This document shows positions 1 to 8,218 of a DNA stretch of 57,809 nt, piece after piece. Source of the stretch: Polyangium sp. 15x6. Lineage in GTDB: Bacteria; Myxococcota_A; Polyangia; Polyangiales; Polyangiaceae. Position 1 is the first letter of the stretch. Every line of letters begins with the position of its first letter. Below the pieces are notes generated by a model. That model was not told the DNA's origin. It worked only from the letters and a program-made list of their open reading frames with translations, and did no database searches. The stretch is from the NCBI RefSeq assembly GCF_029960785.1, contig NZ_JASBQE010000075.1, forward strand, positions 1 to 57,809, read 5' to 3'. The position numbers and the translations under genes were made by a program.

Positions 1-1395
1 GGCGCGGGTTCGGCGACGGACGTCGCGGGCGGCGCAGGCGTAGGCGGCGCGGGCGGCGCCGGGGGCGCGGGCGGCGCGGGCGGAATGGGCGGCGAAGGCG
101 GCGCGGGCGGCGGTGATCCGGGCGAGAGCTGCACGGATTCGGGCGGCCTCTCGCCCGAGGAGCTGCTCGCGCCGATCGACACGTTCGTGATCCTGATGAT
201 GGAGAATCGCTCGTTCGACCATTACCTCGGCAGCTTGCGCCTGCTCGAGGGCCGCGACGTGATTGGCCTCGACGGCACGGAAAAGAACCCGGCGCCGGAC
301 GGAACATGGATCACCGTCTCGAAGCTCGACGATTACACGCCCGAGGATCCGCCGCACAACTGGGACGCCGCGCACGCGCAGTGGAACGGCGGCAAGAACG
401 ACGGGTTCGTCCTGGCGCATGCGGGATCGGCCCAGGCGGACGTGATGGGGTACCACGTCCGCGACCAGATCCCGGTCCTGTATGCGCTCGCCGACGCGCA
501 CGCGGTTTGTGATCGATGGTTTGCCTCGGTCATGGGGCCGACGTGGCCGAACCGGTTTTACCTGCACGGCGGGACGAGCAAGGGGCAAAAGGGCAATTTG
601 CCCGTCCTCGGCTTCGACAGCATCTTCGATTACCTGAACGAGGCCAAGGTCAGCCACAAGGTCTATTACCACGACATCGCGTGGTGCTCGGGCGGATATC
701 TCAAGACGAACGGCCTCGCGGGCATCGAGCAATTCTTCGCGGACGCGGAGGCGGGCACGCTGCCGAACGTGGTCTTCATCGATCCGCAGTTCTTCGGCGC
801 GGGCGCGAACGACGACCATCCGGATCACGACATCCGGCTCGGGCAGGCGCTCATCGCGAGCGTGTACACGGCGCTCGCCAAGAGCCCGCAATGGGGCCGC
901 TCGATGTTCGTCCTGACCTACGACGAGCACGGCGGATTCTTCGACCACGTGGCGCCGCCGACCACGGACGACGACGAAGCCGAATTCGAGCAGCTCGGCT
1001 TCCGCGTACCGTCGATCGTGGCGGGGCCGTTCACGCGGAAGGGGTGCGCCGTGGGCACGCGGCTCGAGCACGTCTCGGTGATCCGCACGCTCTGCCGGCG
1101 GTTCGGGTTGCCGGCGTGGAACAAGCGAATCGCCGCGGCGAACGACCTTTCGTCGTGCATTCAGCCGGCGTACCTGTCGGACCCCCGGCCGCCGGTGGAG
1201 CTGCCGCCGGTGGATGTCTCGATGGCCGAGCTCATGGCGCGAAGGGAGCACGCGGAGACACACCCGGAGCTCCGGGAGGCGCTCGAGCGAGGGCTCGTAC
1301 CGAAGGAGCTCGATCGGCGCGGGGAGGGGATGGCGATTGCGAAGAGGGTGATCGAGGCGGGGGCGCGGCTCGGGGCGGTGCGGATCCGGGATTGA
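1..1395 (+). CDS. Phosphoesterase family protein (phospholipase C / acid phosphatase type), 5' end outside window
   Basis: The frame is open from the first base, so the true start and signal peptide lie upstream; 464 residues are visible. The first roughly 38 residues are a Gly/Ala-rich GGAGG spacer typical of secreted or lipid-anchored proteins of this genome. The catalytic region begins with MMENRSFDHYLG and later shows TYDEHGGFFDHV, both hallmarks of the phosphoesterase family (PF04185) that includes bacterial phospholipase C and AcpA acid phosphatases; the Glu/Asn of MENRSFDH and the Asp/His of the second motif are the expected metal and nucleophile-site residues. It probably hydrolyses phosphomonoester or phosphodiester bonds outside the cytoplasm; the substrate cannot be read from the sequence. 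It ends 9 bp from the convergent next gene. Confidence 0.88.
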   Translation, partial: GAGSATDVAGGAGVGGAGGAGGAGGAGGMGGEGGAGGGDPGESCTDSGGLSPEELLAPIDTFVILMMENRSFDHYLGSLRLLEGRDVIGLDGTEKNPAPDGTWITVSKLDDYTPEDPPHNWDAAHAQWNGGKNDGFVLAHAGSAQADVMGYHVRDQIPVLYALADAHAVCDRWFASVMGPTWPNRFYLHGGTSKGQKGNLPVLGFDSIFDYLNEAKVSHKVYYHDIAWCSGGYLKTNGLAGIEQFFADAEAGTLPNVVFIDPQFFGAGANDDHPDHDIRLGQALIASVYTALAKSPQWGRSMFVLTYDEHGGFFDHVAPPTTDDDEAEFEQLGFRVPSIVAGPFTRKGCAVGTRLEHVSVIRTLCRRFGLPAWNKRIAAANDLSSCIQPAYLSDPRPPVELPPVDVSMAELMARREHAETHPELREALERGLVPKELDRRGEGMAIAKRVIEAGARLGAVRIRD

Positions 1396-1404
1396 TCCGA
1401 CGCG

Positions 1405-2178
1405 TCAGCCGGGCGCGCTCGGGGGCTCTTCAGCCGCCTGGGCGCGCTCGCCGCGCGTGCCGTACAGGTGCGTGAGCTCGAATGCGGCGGCGAGCGCGGG
1501 GTGCTGTGTCTCGCGGGCCGCCGCGCGCGCCGCTTTGCGCGCGGAGCGGGCGAGCGTGACGATGATTCCGTCGATCAGGTCGAGCTGCTCGGTCGCGGCC
1601 ACGGTGCTCTGCCCCTCGCGCTCCTTGGCGGCGGCGCGCAAGGCGTCGGCGGCTTTTCCGAGGCGCGTGACGGCATCCGGGCCACCGCGGTCCTCGACGA
1701 CGGCGGCCACGGCCTGGCCCTTCAGGACATCTCGCAGGGTATCGAGCTGCACGGCGAGCTTTTCGGCGTCGTCCTGCGTGGCGCGTGTTTGGTCCAGGGC
1801 GACGGCGATCGCATTCGCGGTGACCTCGTCGCCCTTCTCTTCGAGGTCACTTCGCCCGGCGTAAAGGATGCTGTGGGCGGTCTCGCGTGCGCCTTTTCCT
1901 TCCTTCAATGCGGCGATGAATCCCCTGTTGGTGAGCTTGCGCTGACCTGCGACCCCGGCGCGCCCGATGCCGGCGGCGATGAGCGCGTCGCGCCCGTCGG
2001 AGAGCCGCGCGACGTCGGCCGCATTGAAGCCGTGATTCTTGAGGGCGGGGGCGTATTTCAGGAGGGCTTCGAGGGTCTTGTTGGCCTGGTTCAGGGTATC
2101 GGTGGAGCCGAACTGCTTGCCGATGCGGAGGTACTCCTGCCGGGCCTTGGGCGCGATGGTGGCTGTATCGAGGGGCAT
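1405..2178 (-). CDS. Hypothetical alpha-helical protein
   Basis: A 257-residue protein that I do not recognise. I chose the ATG at 2178 because AAGGA lies about 7 bases upstream; an in-frame Met 20 codons further up has no such site and would add an Arg-rich stretch. The sequence is soluble, rich in Ala, Lys and Glu, without signal peptide or membrane segment, and reads as a bundle of helices with conspicuous lengths of charged heptad-like sequence (residues about 110-215). A central Gly-rich segment (DALIAAGIGRAGVAGQ) could be a helix-hairpin-like turn. No catalytic motif is visible. Its upstream side is the 42-bp minisatellite, so its promoter must lie in or beyond the region 2179-2305. Confidence 0.7.
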   Translation of the reverse strand: MPLDTATIAPKARQEYLRIGKQFGSTDTLNQANKTLEALLKYAPALKNHGFNAADVARLSDGRDALIAAGIGRAGVAGQRKLTNRGFIAALKEGKGARETAHSILYAGRSDLEEKGDEVTANAIAVALDQTRATQDDAEKLAVQLDTLRDVLKGQAVAAVVEDRGGPDAVTRLGKAADALRAAAKEREGQSTVAATEQLDLIDGIIVTLARSARKAARAAARETQHPALAAAFELTHLYGTRGERAQAAEEPPSAPG

Positions 2179-2305
2179 GATGGTTCCTTTCCGTGAACGG
2201 AAGGAGAGGTGGAATGTTGCGCGTGGACGGTAACGCATCGGGGCGTCTCGGAAAGGGCGGATTCGTGCTCTGGAACGCTGGGGAGCGTCGCGAAGCGGGT
2301 GGGAG

Positions 2306-2560
2306 GCGTCGCGAAGGAGGTGCGGGGCGCCGATGTACGGCCGAGGCGGCGTCTCGAAGGAGGTTCGGGGCGTCGATGTACGGCTGGGAGGCGTCTCGAA
2401 GGAGGTTCGGGGCGTCGATGTACGGCTGGGAGGCGTCTCGAAGGAGGTGCGGGGCGTCGATGTACGGCTGGGAGGCGTCTCGAAGGAGGTTCAGGGCGCC
2501 GATGTACGGCCGAGGGGGCGTCTCGAAGGAGGTCGGGGGCGTCGATGTAGAGGTCGGGGG
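2306..2560. repeat. Tandem 42/43-bp minisatellite, about six copies
   Basis: Units begin at 2306, 2349, 2391, 2433, 2475 and 2518, each opening with GGCGTCTCGAAGGAGGT or a one-base variant. The inner three units (starting 2349, 2391, 2433) are 42 bp and almost identical; the units at 2306 and 2475 are 43 bp and share a GGGCGCCGAT variant and a CCGAGG ending. A decayed partial unit precedes the array at about 2285. Because 42 is a multiple of three, the inner array encodes a 14-residue repeat in every frame, but no frame looks like a convincing protein. The stretch 2179-2583 holds no gene that I can support; the array fills most of it, between the starts and ends of two minus-strand genes. Confidence 0.9.
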
Positions 2561-2583
2561 AGGCGAGGCGAACGGGAAGCTGA

Positions 2584-3918
2584 TCAAGGCACGATCATCG
2601 CCGCCACATTCGTCACATTCGCCACCCCGGGCACAGCCGCCACCGTCGCCTGCGCCCCATTCACCCGCGCATGCTTCAGCGTCCCCCCCGTCGCATACAC
2701 GATCTCCGCATCGGCCCCTGACAACCCTGAAAGCGCGACCGGCGTCGACGACGTCGTTTGCGGGACCTCGATCGTCGTGGCCGCGCCCCACGCCCCGTCC
2801 TTTCCACGCACGAAATACATCCCCTCGTTCAGCACGCCTCGAAACGCGACCACGAAATCTCCCGCCGCCGTCGCGGCCACCGAGGGCGAAAGCCCCGTCG
2901 TCGCCGTGCCCACGCTCTCCTCCGCGGTCCACGAATTCTGCGGCGTCGTCAGCTTGACCGTGCAGATCCGATTGTCGGCTTGCCGCACGTAGAAAACGCG
3001 CAAATCCTGATCCGCGTCGACGAGCGCGAACGGCCGCAGCCAGTTCGCCACGGGCGAGGTCGGCGCCTGCGCCGAAAGCGTCCACGCGCCCCCGGGCCCG
3101 CTCTTCGCGAGGTAATAGATATGCGCGTCGTCGCCCGCGTACACCGCATACGCCCCCGCCGCGCCGTCGCTCGCGAGAGCGGTCGCGCTCGGGCCAAACG
3201 CCGGGATCTGCACCATGCCGGCGGGCATCGGGTTGAACGGGCCGAACGCGCCGGCCTCGTATTGCGCGAAATAATGCTTGTGGTCCGTGCCGAGGAACGT
3301 CATCAGCGTGGCCACGCCGAGCGGCGACGCGGCCGGGCCGTCCTTCGCGAATCCGAAGTCGCCGACCTTCTGCACGGCCCCGAAGCCCCCGGCCTTCGTC
3401 CACGTCGCCCAGAAGAGCTCGTTGTTCTCGGCCGCATCCGCGCTCTGGCGCCGCAGGACCGCCACCACGCCCTCCGGCTTCGGCGCGAGCCCGGCCGCGG
3501 AAAACTGGAGGTTGATCGAGCCCGTGGCCCAGCCCGCGGCCGGATCGTAATGGGCTGCCCCCGCCCCAGGGCCCGCGAGCACGAGCAGCGTGCCCGTGGG
3601 ATTGCCCCCGCCGGAGCCGCCCATTCCACCGGAGCCGCCCATTCCACCGGAGCCGCCCCCGTCGCCCATACCGCCGGCGCCCCCGCTGCCGCCGACGCCG
3701 CCGCTTCCGCCCGCGCCCCCGCTTCCGCCCATACCGCCGACGCCGCCGCTTCCGCCCGCGCCGCCCATCCCGGAGCTGCTGCTCGCGGACGACGATGACG
3801 ACGAGCTACTCGCGGCGAGCGAGGCGCCTGCCCCGGACGTGAAATCGGGCGGCTCGGTACCTTGCGCGCAGCCGAAAAACGGGACGAACGCGGAGAGCGC
3901 GACGAACCGGGGAAACAT
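2584..3918 (-). CDS. Secreted lipoprotein with Ser-rich and Gly-rich spacers and a beta-rich domain
   Basis: A 444-residue protein. The N-terminus (MFPRFVALSAFVPFFGCAQG) is a short signal peptide with a lipobox-like FFGC, so Cys17 is the likely lipidated residue. It is followed by a poly-Ser stretch (about residues 37-50) and a GGSGGMGGSGG spacer (about 51-105). The remaining roughly 335 residues contain recurring strand-turn segments with Trp, Tyr and Phe (for example VNG...W..A, HKHYFAQYEAG, AVYAGDDAHIYYLAKSG), reminiscent of a beta-propeller such as PLL-like lectins; that fold call is an inference. It likely sits on the cell surface. It precedes the minisatellite in the direction of transcription and follows a terminator-like hairpin. 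Confidence 0.8.
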   Translation of the reverse strand: MFPRFVALSAFVPFFGCAQGTEPPDFTSGAGASLAASSSSSSSSASSSSGMGGAGGSGGVGGMGGSGGAGGSGGVGGSGGAGGMGDGGGSGGMGGSGGMGGSGGGNPTGTLLVLAGPGAGAAHYDPAAGWATGSINLQFSAAGLAPKPEGVVAVLRRQSADAAENNELFWATWTKAGGFGAVQKVGDFGFAKDGPAASPLGVATLMTFLGTDHKHYFAQYEAGAFGPFNPMPAGMVQIPAFGPSATALASDGAAGAYAVYAGDDAHIYYLAKSGPGGAWTLSAQAPTSPVANWLRPFALVDADQDLRVFYVRQADNRICTVKLTTPQNSWTAEESVGTATTGLSPSVAATAAGDFVVAFRGVLNEGMYFVRGKDGAWGAATTIEVPQTTSSTPVALSGLSGADAEIVYATGGTLKHARVNGAQATVAAVPGVANVTNVAAMIVP

Positions 3919-3978
3919 TCCCCAGTTGTCGCGTACTTCGTGATGGCGTCAAGCTTGGAGGATGGGCAGAGGCGGGAC

Positions 3979-4006
3979 GGATGGGGGCGGATTGCCGCCC
4001 CCATCC
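3979..4006 (-). terminator. Strong hairpin downstream of the PPC/Cys-rich lipoprotein gene
   Basis: GGATGGGGGCGG (3979-3990) and CCGCCCCCATCC (3995-4006) form a perfect 12-bp stem with an ATTG loop, starting 7 bp past the stop codon of the minus-strand gene that ends at 4014. No T-run follows on the minus strand, so it may act as a pause or RNA-stability structure rather than a classical intrinsic terminator. Confidence 0.55.
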
Positions 4007-4013
4007 CGGCGGC

Positions 4014-7000
4014 TCACCGGATGGTGATCGCGAGCTTGTAATCGAACACGGCGATGGGATTGCCCGGCATCGCGGAGAACGGCGAGGCCTGCACGACCAG
4101 ATAGTACGTGCCGCCCGCGAGGTTCTTCGCGAACGCGTGCGGCGCCGTCGCGCCGAGGCCGTCGATCGCCGAGCAATAGCCGCGCCCGCCGTCGTCGTCC
4201 GCGCCGAGCTCCGCGCCCGCCGCATCGTACAGCGTCAGGTAGCTATCGATGGGATCCGCCCCGTTCGCGCACGACTCCGCGGCCGTCCCCTCGATGATCT
4301 CGGCCCGCAGCGACTTGCCCGCCGGGACCGTGATCGCGAAGTAATCGTCGTCGTCGTGGGACATGTGCAAGCCCGTGACGACCGTGTCCCAGCCCGTCGC
4401 CGGGTGGGCCTCGCTCTGCTGGTTGTTCGGCTCGTTCTCGGGGCCGCTCTCCGTGAGCACCTTCGCCCGCAGCATGTACGAGGCGATGGTCCCGTCGTTG
4501 TTCGCCTCCTCGACGCCGACGTAATACGTGCCCGCGGCGAGGTTCATCGTCAGCGCCGAGCAGGAGCCCTCGCCGCTCACGTTGTCCGTCTCGAGGAGCT
4601 GCCCGGTCGCATCGAGCAGGCGCAGCGTGGACGTGAAGCCGCAGCCGATGCCCGTGTCGTTCAGCGTCTCGAGCACGAGCGCTGCGTCCGACGCGAGGTC
4701 GATGCGGAAGAGGTCGACGTCGCCCGCCGCGGCGATCGAGCCCGTCACGTTGGCGCTTCCCGTGAGAATCATGCCGGCGTCCGCCTCGGGCGTCGAGTTG
4801 TTCGGCTCGATCTCGGCCCCCGTCTCCAGCGCGCACGCGTCGCTGCAGCCGTCGCCCGCCGTCGTGTTGCCGTCGTCGCAGGTCTCCGCGCCGTCGAGGT
4901 AGCCGTCGCCGCAGACCGGGGTGCGATCGCAGGTCGGCTCGCAGCCGGCGCCGCCGTCGCACTCCTCGCCGCCCTCGACCACGCCGTTGCCGCAGACGGC
5001 TTCGACGGCGATCTCGAGCAGATAGCCGGGGATGACGGTGTTGTTCTCGAAGTCCTCGACCTTGACGAAGTACGTGCCCGGGGCGAGGTGCCGCGCGCCC
5101 GCGTGCGTCTTGCCCGAGATGCGCGAGCAGATGTTGATGCCGCCGTCGTCCGCCTCCGCGAGCTCGGTCGTGCCGTCCGGGCCGTAGAGCGTGATCACCG
5201 TGTCGAGCGGCAACGCGCAGCTCCCGGGGCCGTTCGCGTCGTGCGTCTGGAGGCGGACGTCCGAGACCGCGCTCAGCGTGAAGCTGTAGAAGTCGACGTC
5301 GCTGCCCGGGGTGATCGCGCCGCTCACGATGGTGTACGGCGTGAAGGGACCACTCGCGGTCGCGCTCGTGTCGTTCGGCTCCGTCTCCGGCGTCGATTCC
5401 TTGGTGCACGTAGCGTCGCAGCCGTCGCCCGGCGTCGTGTTGCCGTCGTCGCAGGTCTCGGGCGCATCGATCTTACCGTCGCCGCAGACCGCGACGCGAT
5501 CGCAGGTCATCGAGCAGCCCGCGCCGCCGTCGCACTCCTCGGCGCCCTCGACCTTGCCGTTGCCGCAGGTCGCGTCGAGCGTGATTTGCAGGCGATAGCC
5601 GGGGATTTCCGTGTTGTTGAGGTAGTCCTCGACGGAGACGTAATACGTGCCCGCCGGCAGGTGCCGGGCCGCGCCGTCGCCGGGCTTCTTCGCGTCGATC
5701 TTGCCGCAAGCGCCGAGGCCGCCGAGGTCACGCTCGAGCAGGAGCGTGGTGCCGTCGGTGCCGTAGAGGCGGAGCAACGTGTCGACGCCGTTGCACGAGC
5801 CGGGGCCGTTCGCGTCGAACGACTCGACCGTGAGGTCGCTCGTCTGGTCGAGCTTGATCGCGTAATAATCGACGTCCGTGGCCGGGCTGATCGCGCCCTG
5901 GTAGAGCACCGGCGGGGCGAAGCCGCCCGAGGCCTGCGCGCTCGTCTCGTTCGGCTCCGTCTCCATGAGGACGGACGTCTCGCAGGTCGCGCTGCACGTG
6001 TCGCCGTCCATGGTGTTGCCGTCGTCGCAGGTCTCGGGCGCGTCGACGAAGCCGTCGCCGCAGACCGGGATGCGATCGCAGGTCACCTCGCAGTTCGCGC
6101 CGCCGTCGCACTCCTCGGCGCCCTCGACCGTGCCGTTGCCGCAGACCGCGTCGTACGTCACGACGAGCTTGTAGCCCGGGATCACCTTGTCGTTTCCGGC
6201 CTCCTCGACCTTCACGTAGTAGATGCCCGCCGCGAGGTGCTTGAGCGCCGCGTTCGTCGTGCCGTCGAGGCGCGAGCACGCGTTCGTGCCGCCGTCGTCG
6301 TCGGAGCCGATCACCGTGGTGCCGTCGGGCGCGTAGAGCGTGACGAGCGTGTCGATGTTCAAGCAGCTCGACGGGCCGGAGGCGTCGTACGTCTCGATGT
6401 GCAGGTCGACCGTCCTGGGCACGACGAGCTCGTACCAATCGGCGTCGCTGCCGGGGTTGATCGAGCCGCTCACGAGGACGGGCGCCTTGTACGGGCCGTT
6501 CGCCGTGGCGGAGCCGTTGTTCGGCTCGGTCTCCGAGAACGTGTCGACGACGCAGGTCGAGCTGCAGCCGTCGAGGTCCTTCGTGTTGCCGTCGTCGCAC
6601 TGCTCCGTGCCGGCCTTGATGCCGTCGCCGCAGGTCGTCGTGCAGACGCTCGGCGCGCCCGTGCACGTGTAGCCGAGCTCCGGGGCGCAAGCGTCGCAGC
6701 CGTCGCCGGCCGTGGTGTTGCCATCGTCGCAGGTCTCCTCGCCCGCGGGGATGCCGTCGCCGCAGGTCGTCGTGCACACGCTGGGCTCGCCGGAGCACAT
6801 GAAGCCCGCTTCCTGCGCGCACGCGGCGTCGCAGCCGTCGCCGGCCGTCGTATTGCCGTCGTCGCAGGCCTCGGCGCCGGTGATCGCGCCGTCGCCGCAC
6901 TCGTCCATCATCGAGCCGCCCGCGCCGCCCTGGCCGCCTTGGCCGCCTTGGCCGCCTTGGCCGCCCTGGCCTCCCTGGCCGCCTTGGCCGCCTTGGCCGC

Positions 7001-7217
7001 CTTGGCCGCCCTGGCCGCCCTGGCCTCCCTGGCCGCCCTGGCCGCCCTGGCCGCCTACGCCGCCCTGGCCTCCCTGGCCTCCGGTGCCCCCGGCCCCGCC
7101 TTGTCCTTGCGGAATATCACTCCGATCGACCGCTGCGATCAGCTCGCAGCCCATGGATCCGAACGATCCCAGGCCGATCACGAGCGCCATACCAACGTGC
7201 CTCGTTAGCCTCGTCAT
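4014..7217 (-). CDS. Large surface lipoprotein with nine CGDG Cys-rich repeats and five PPC domains
   Basis: A 1,067-residue protein. The ATG at 7217 begins a signal peptide ending GSFGSMGC, giving a lipidated Cys. A run of about 19 GGQ triplets follows (DNA 6916-7110, 9-bp CCGCCTTGG-type units). Then come Myxococcus-type Cys-rich repeats (CGDG...G.E.CDDGN...GDGC...C; nine C-G-D/N-G units, DUF4215-like) alternating with five modules that start ETEPN and carry D.DWY/DYY/DFY followed by a Gly-rich calcium-binding-like loop and GTYYV, the signature of bacterial pre-peptidase C-terminal (PPC) domains. Both are extracellular adhesion or stability modules. No enzymatic domain is present, so it is probably a structural or binding surface protein. 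A longer reading adding 32 residues upstream is possible but would hide the signal peptide. Confidence 0.87.
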   Translation of the reverse strand: MTRLTRHVGMALVIGLGSFGSMGCELIAAVDRSDIPQGQGGAGGTGGQGGQGGVGGQGGQGGQGGQGGQGGQGGQGGQGGQGGQGGQGGQGGQGGQGGAGGSMMDECGDGAITGAEACDDGNTTAGDGCDAACAQEAGFMCSGEPSVCTTTCGDGIPAGEETCDDGNTTAGDGCDACAPELGYTCTGAPSVCTTTCGDGIKAGTEQCDDGNTKDLDGCSSTCVVDTFSETEPNNGSATANGPYKAPVLVSGSINPGSDADWYELVVPRTVDLHIETYDASGPSSCLNIDTLVTLYAPDGTTVIGSDDDGGTNACSRLDGTTNAALKHLAAGIYYVKVEEAGNDKVIPGYKLVVTYDAVCGNGTVEGAEECDGGANCEVTCDRIPVCGDGFVDAPETCDDGNTMDGDTCSATCETSVLMETEPNETSAQASGGFAPPVLYQGAISPATDVDYYAIKLDQTSDLTVESFDANGPGSCNGVDTLLRLYGTDGTTLLLERDLGGLGACGKIDAKKPGDGAARHLPAGTYYVSVEDYLNNTEIPGYRLQITLDATCGNGKVEGAEECDGGAGCSMTCDRVAVCGDGKIDAPETCDDGNTTPGDGCDATCTKESTPETEPNDTSATASGPFTPYTIVSGAITPGSDVDFYSFTLSAVSDVRLQTHDANGPGSCALPLDTVITLYGPDGTTELAEADDGGINICSRISGKTHAGARHLAPGTYFVKVEDFENNTVIPGYLLEIAVEAVCGNGVVEGGEECDGGAGCEPTCDRTPVCGDGYLDGAETCDDGNTTAGDGCSDACALETGAEIEPNNSTPEADAGMILTGSANVTGSIAAAGDVDLFRIDLASDAALVLETLNDTGIGCGFTSTLRLLDATGQLLETDNVSGEGSCSALTMNLAAGTYYVGVEEANNDGTIASYMLRAKVLTESGPENEPNNQQSEAHPATGWDTVVTGLHMSHDDDDYFAITVPAGKSLRAEIIEGTAAESCANGADPIDSYLTLYDAAGAELGADDDGGRGYCSAIDGLGATAPHAFAKNLAGGTYYLVVQASPFSAMPGNPIAVFDYKLAITIR
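6916..7110 (-). repeat. 9-bp tandem repeat encoding the Gly-Gly-Gln spacer
   Basis: On the plus strand the stretch reads as near-identical CCGCCTTGG / CCGCCCTGG / CCTCCCTGG units. On the minus strand it encodes the Gly-Gly-Gln spacer just after the lipobox of the 4014-7217 lipoprotein. Synonymous variation between units is small, as expected of a slippage-prone array. Confidence 0.85.
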
Positions 7218-7363
7218 GCGCGATTCTTCGCTCCCAATGGTTAGCGATGTCTCGCCCGACGCCTGCGCCGAGACGCGTACCCGAGGGCCTCTGCAAGCGA
7301 AGAGCCCGGACACCTCAATGAATCAACGGGCCGGCGTCAAGCCTTCATTGGTCCGTCTTCCCG

Positions 7364-8176
7364 TCACGCGAGCGTTGCGAGGAACGAGCCCAGGGCGTCG
7401 TTGAAGGCCCGAGGCGCATCCATGTTCACGCAGTGGTTCGCGTCCGCGATGACCACGTCCCCGCGACACGACGGATCCCGCCGGGCCCATGCGGGCCCTT
7501 GTTTCGCGATCGATCCGGCGCGGCTCAGCGCCCCGCGCACGAGCACGAACGGCTTCGGGATGCGGCCGTCCGGCTCGTCACGCATGCAGCCGAGGACCGC
7601 CATCATCACCTCGAGCGTCTCGTGCTTTTCGAGGCGCGACATCGCCTCCTGGCAGTACACACGCACGCTCTCCAAGGCCGAGATCGATTGCGCGCTGTGC
7701 CGGATCAAGGCGCCGTACGGATAGAGCCGGAGCATTGCAGGCGTGAGCCACACGCCGAGGCGCTCCATCCAGGAGAGGTCCGCCGTGTTGCACGCGCAGT
7801 CCACGAGCACGAGCGCGCGCACGCGATCGGGGTGCCTCCGGACGAGCTCCTGCGCCAGGTTCCCCCCCATGCTCTGCCCCACGTGCACCGCCGGTGGCGC
7901 GGAGACCGCGTCGAGCAGCGCCACCATGTCGTCGATCACCGTCTCGACCGTGAAACGTGTCCCCATCGGTCGCGAGAGCCCGTGCCCGCGCACGTCCCAG
8001 AGGAGCACACGATGGTGCTCGGCGAGCGCTGCGACGTTGTCGCGCCACATCCGGTGATCGAGCCCCGCGCCGTGGGTGAGCACGACGAGCGGACGCCCCG
8101 CGTCGCCGACGAGCCAGTAGTGAAGCGGACAGCCCTCTCGCTCGAGGACGCGCGGCTCCTCATCCACCAACGTCAT
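7364..8176 (-). CDS. Alpha/beta hydrolase
   Basis: A 270-residue alpha/beta-hydrolase fold enzyme. The oxyanion region is LTHGAGLDHRMW (about 34-44), the nucleophile elbow is GQSMGG with Ser102, and the catalytic His lies in DANHCVNMDAP near the C-terminus. The DVRGHGLS motif (61-68) is typical of the family that includes haloalkane dehalogenases, lipases and 3-oxoadipate enol-lactonases. It has no signal peptide and should be cytoplasmic. The ATG at 8176 is preferred over an in-frame TTG three codons earlier. The gene stands alone, 42 bp downstream of the two-component operon on the same strand, and could be read through from it. The substrate is unknown. Confidence 0.85.
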   Translation of the reverse strand: MTLVDEEPRVLEREGCPLHYWLVGDAGRPLVVLTHGAGLDHRMWRDNVAALAEHHRVLLWDVRGHGLSRPMGTRFTVETVIDDMVALLDAVSAPPAVHVGQSMGGNLAQELVRRHPDRVRALVLVDCACNTADLSWMERLGVWLTPAMLRLYPYGALIRHSAQSISALESVRVYCQEAMSRLEKHETLEVMMAVLGCMRDEPDGRIPKPFVLVRGALSRAGSIAKQGPAWARRDPSCRGDVVIADANHCVNMDAPRAFNDALGSFLATLA

Positions 8177-8218
8177 CCCATGCAAGGTAGAAGCTCCACG
8201 CGGCGGAGAGGAGTCTCT

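Noticed and set aside
2306-2560. CRISPR array
   Set aside because: The units are directly adjacent, with no unique spacers, and are too long and GC-rich for CRISPR repeats.
2333-2992. Protein with a 14-residue repeat encoded by the minisatellite on the plus strand
   Set aside because: It has no start signal and no continuation beyond the repeats that resembles a protein; it overlaps the antisense of the beta-rich lipoprotein.
3981-7208. Long plus-strand open frame of about 1,075 codons opposite the PPC lipoprotein
   Set aside because: It is Arg/Ala/Val-rich, lacks domains and mirrors the codon structure of the real gene on the other strand, as expected in high-GC DNA.
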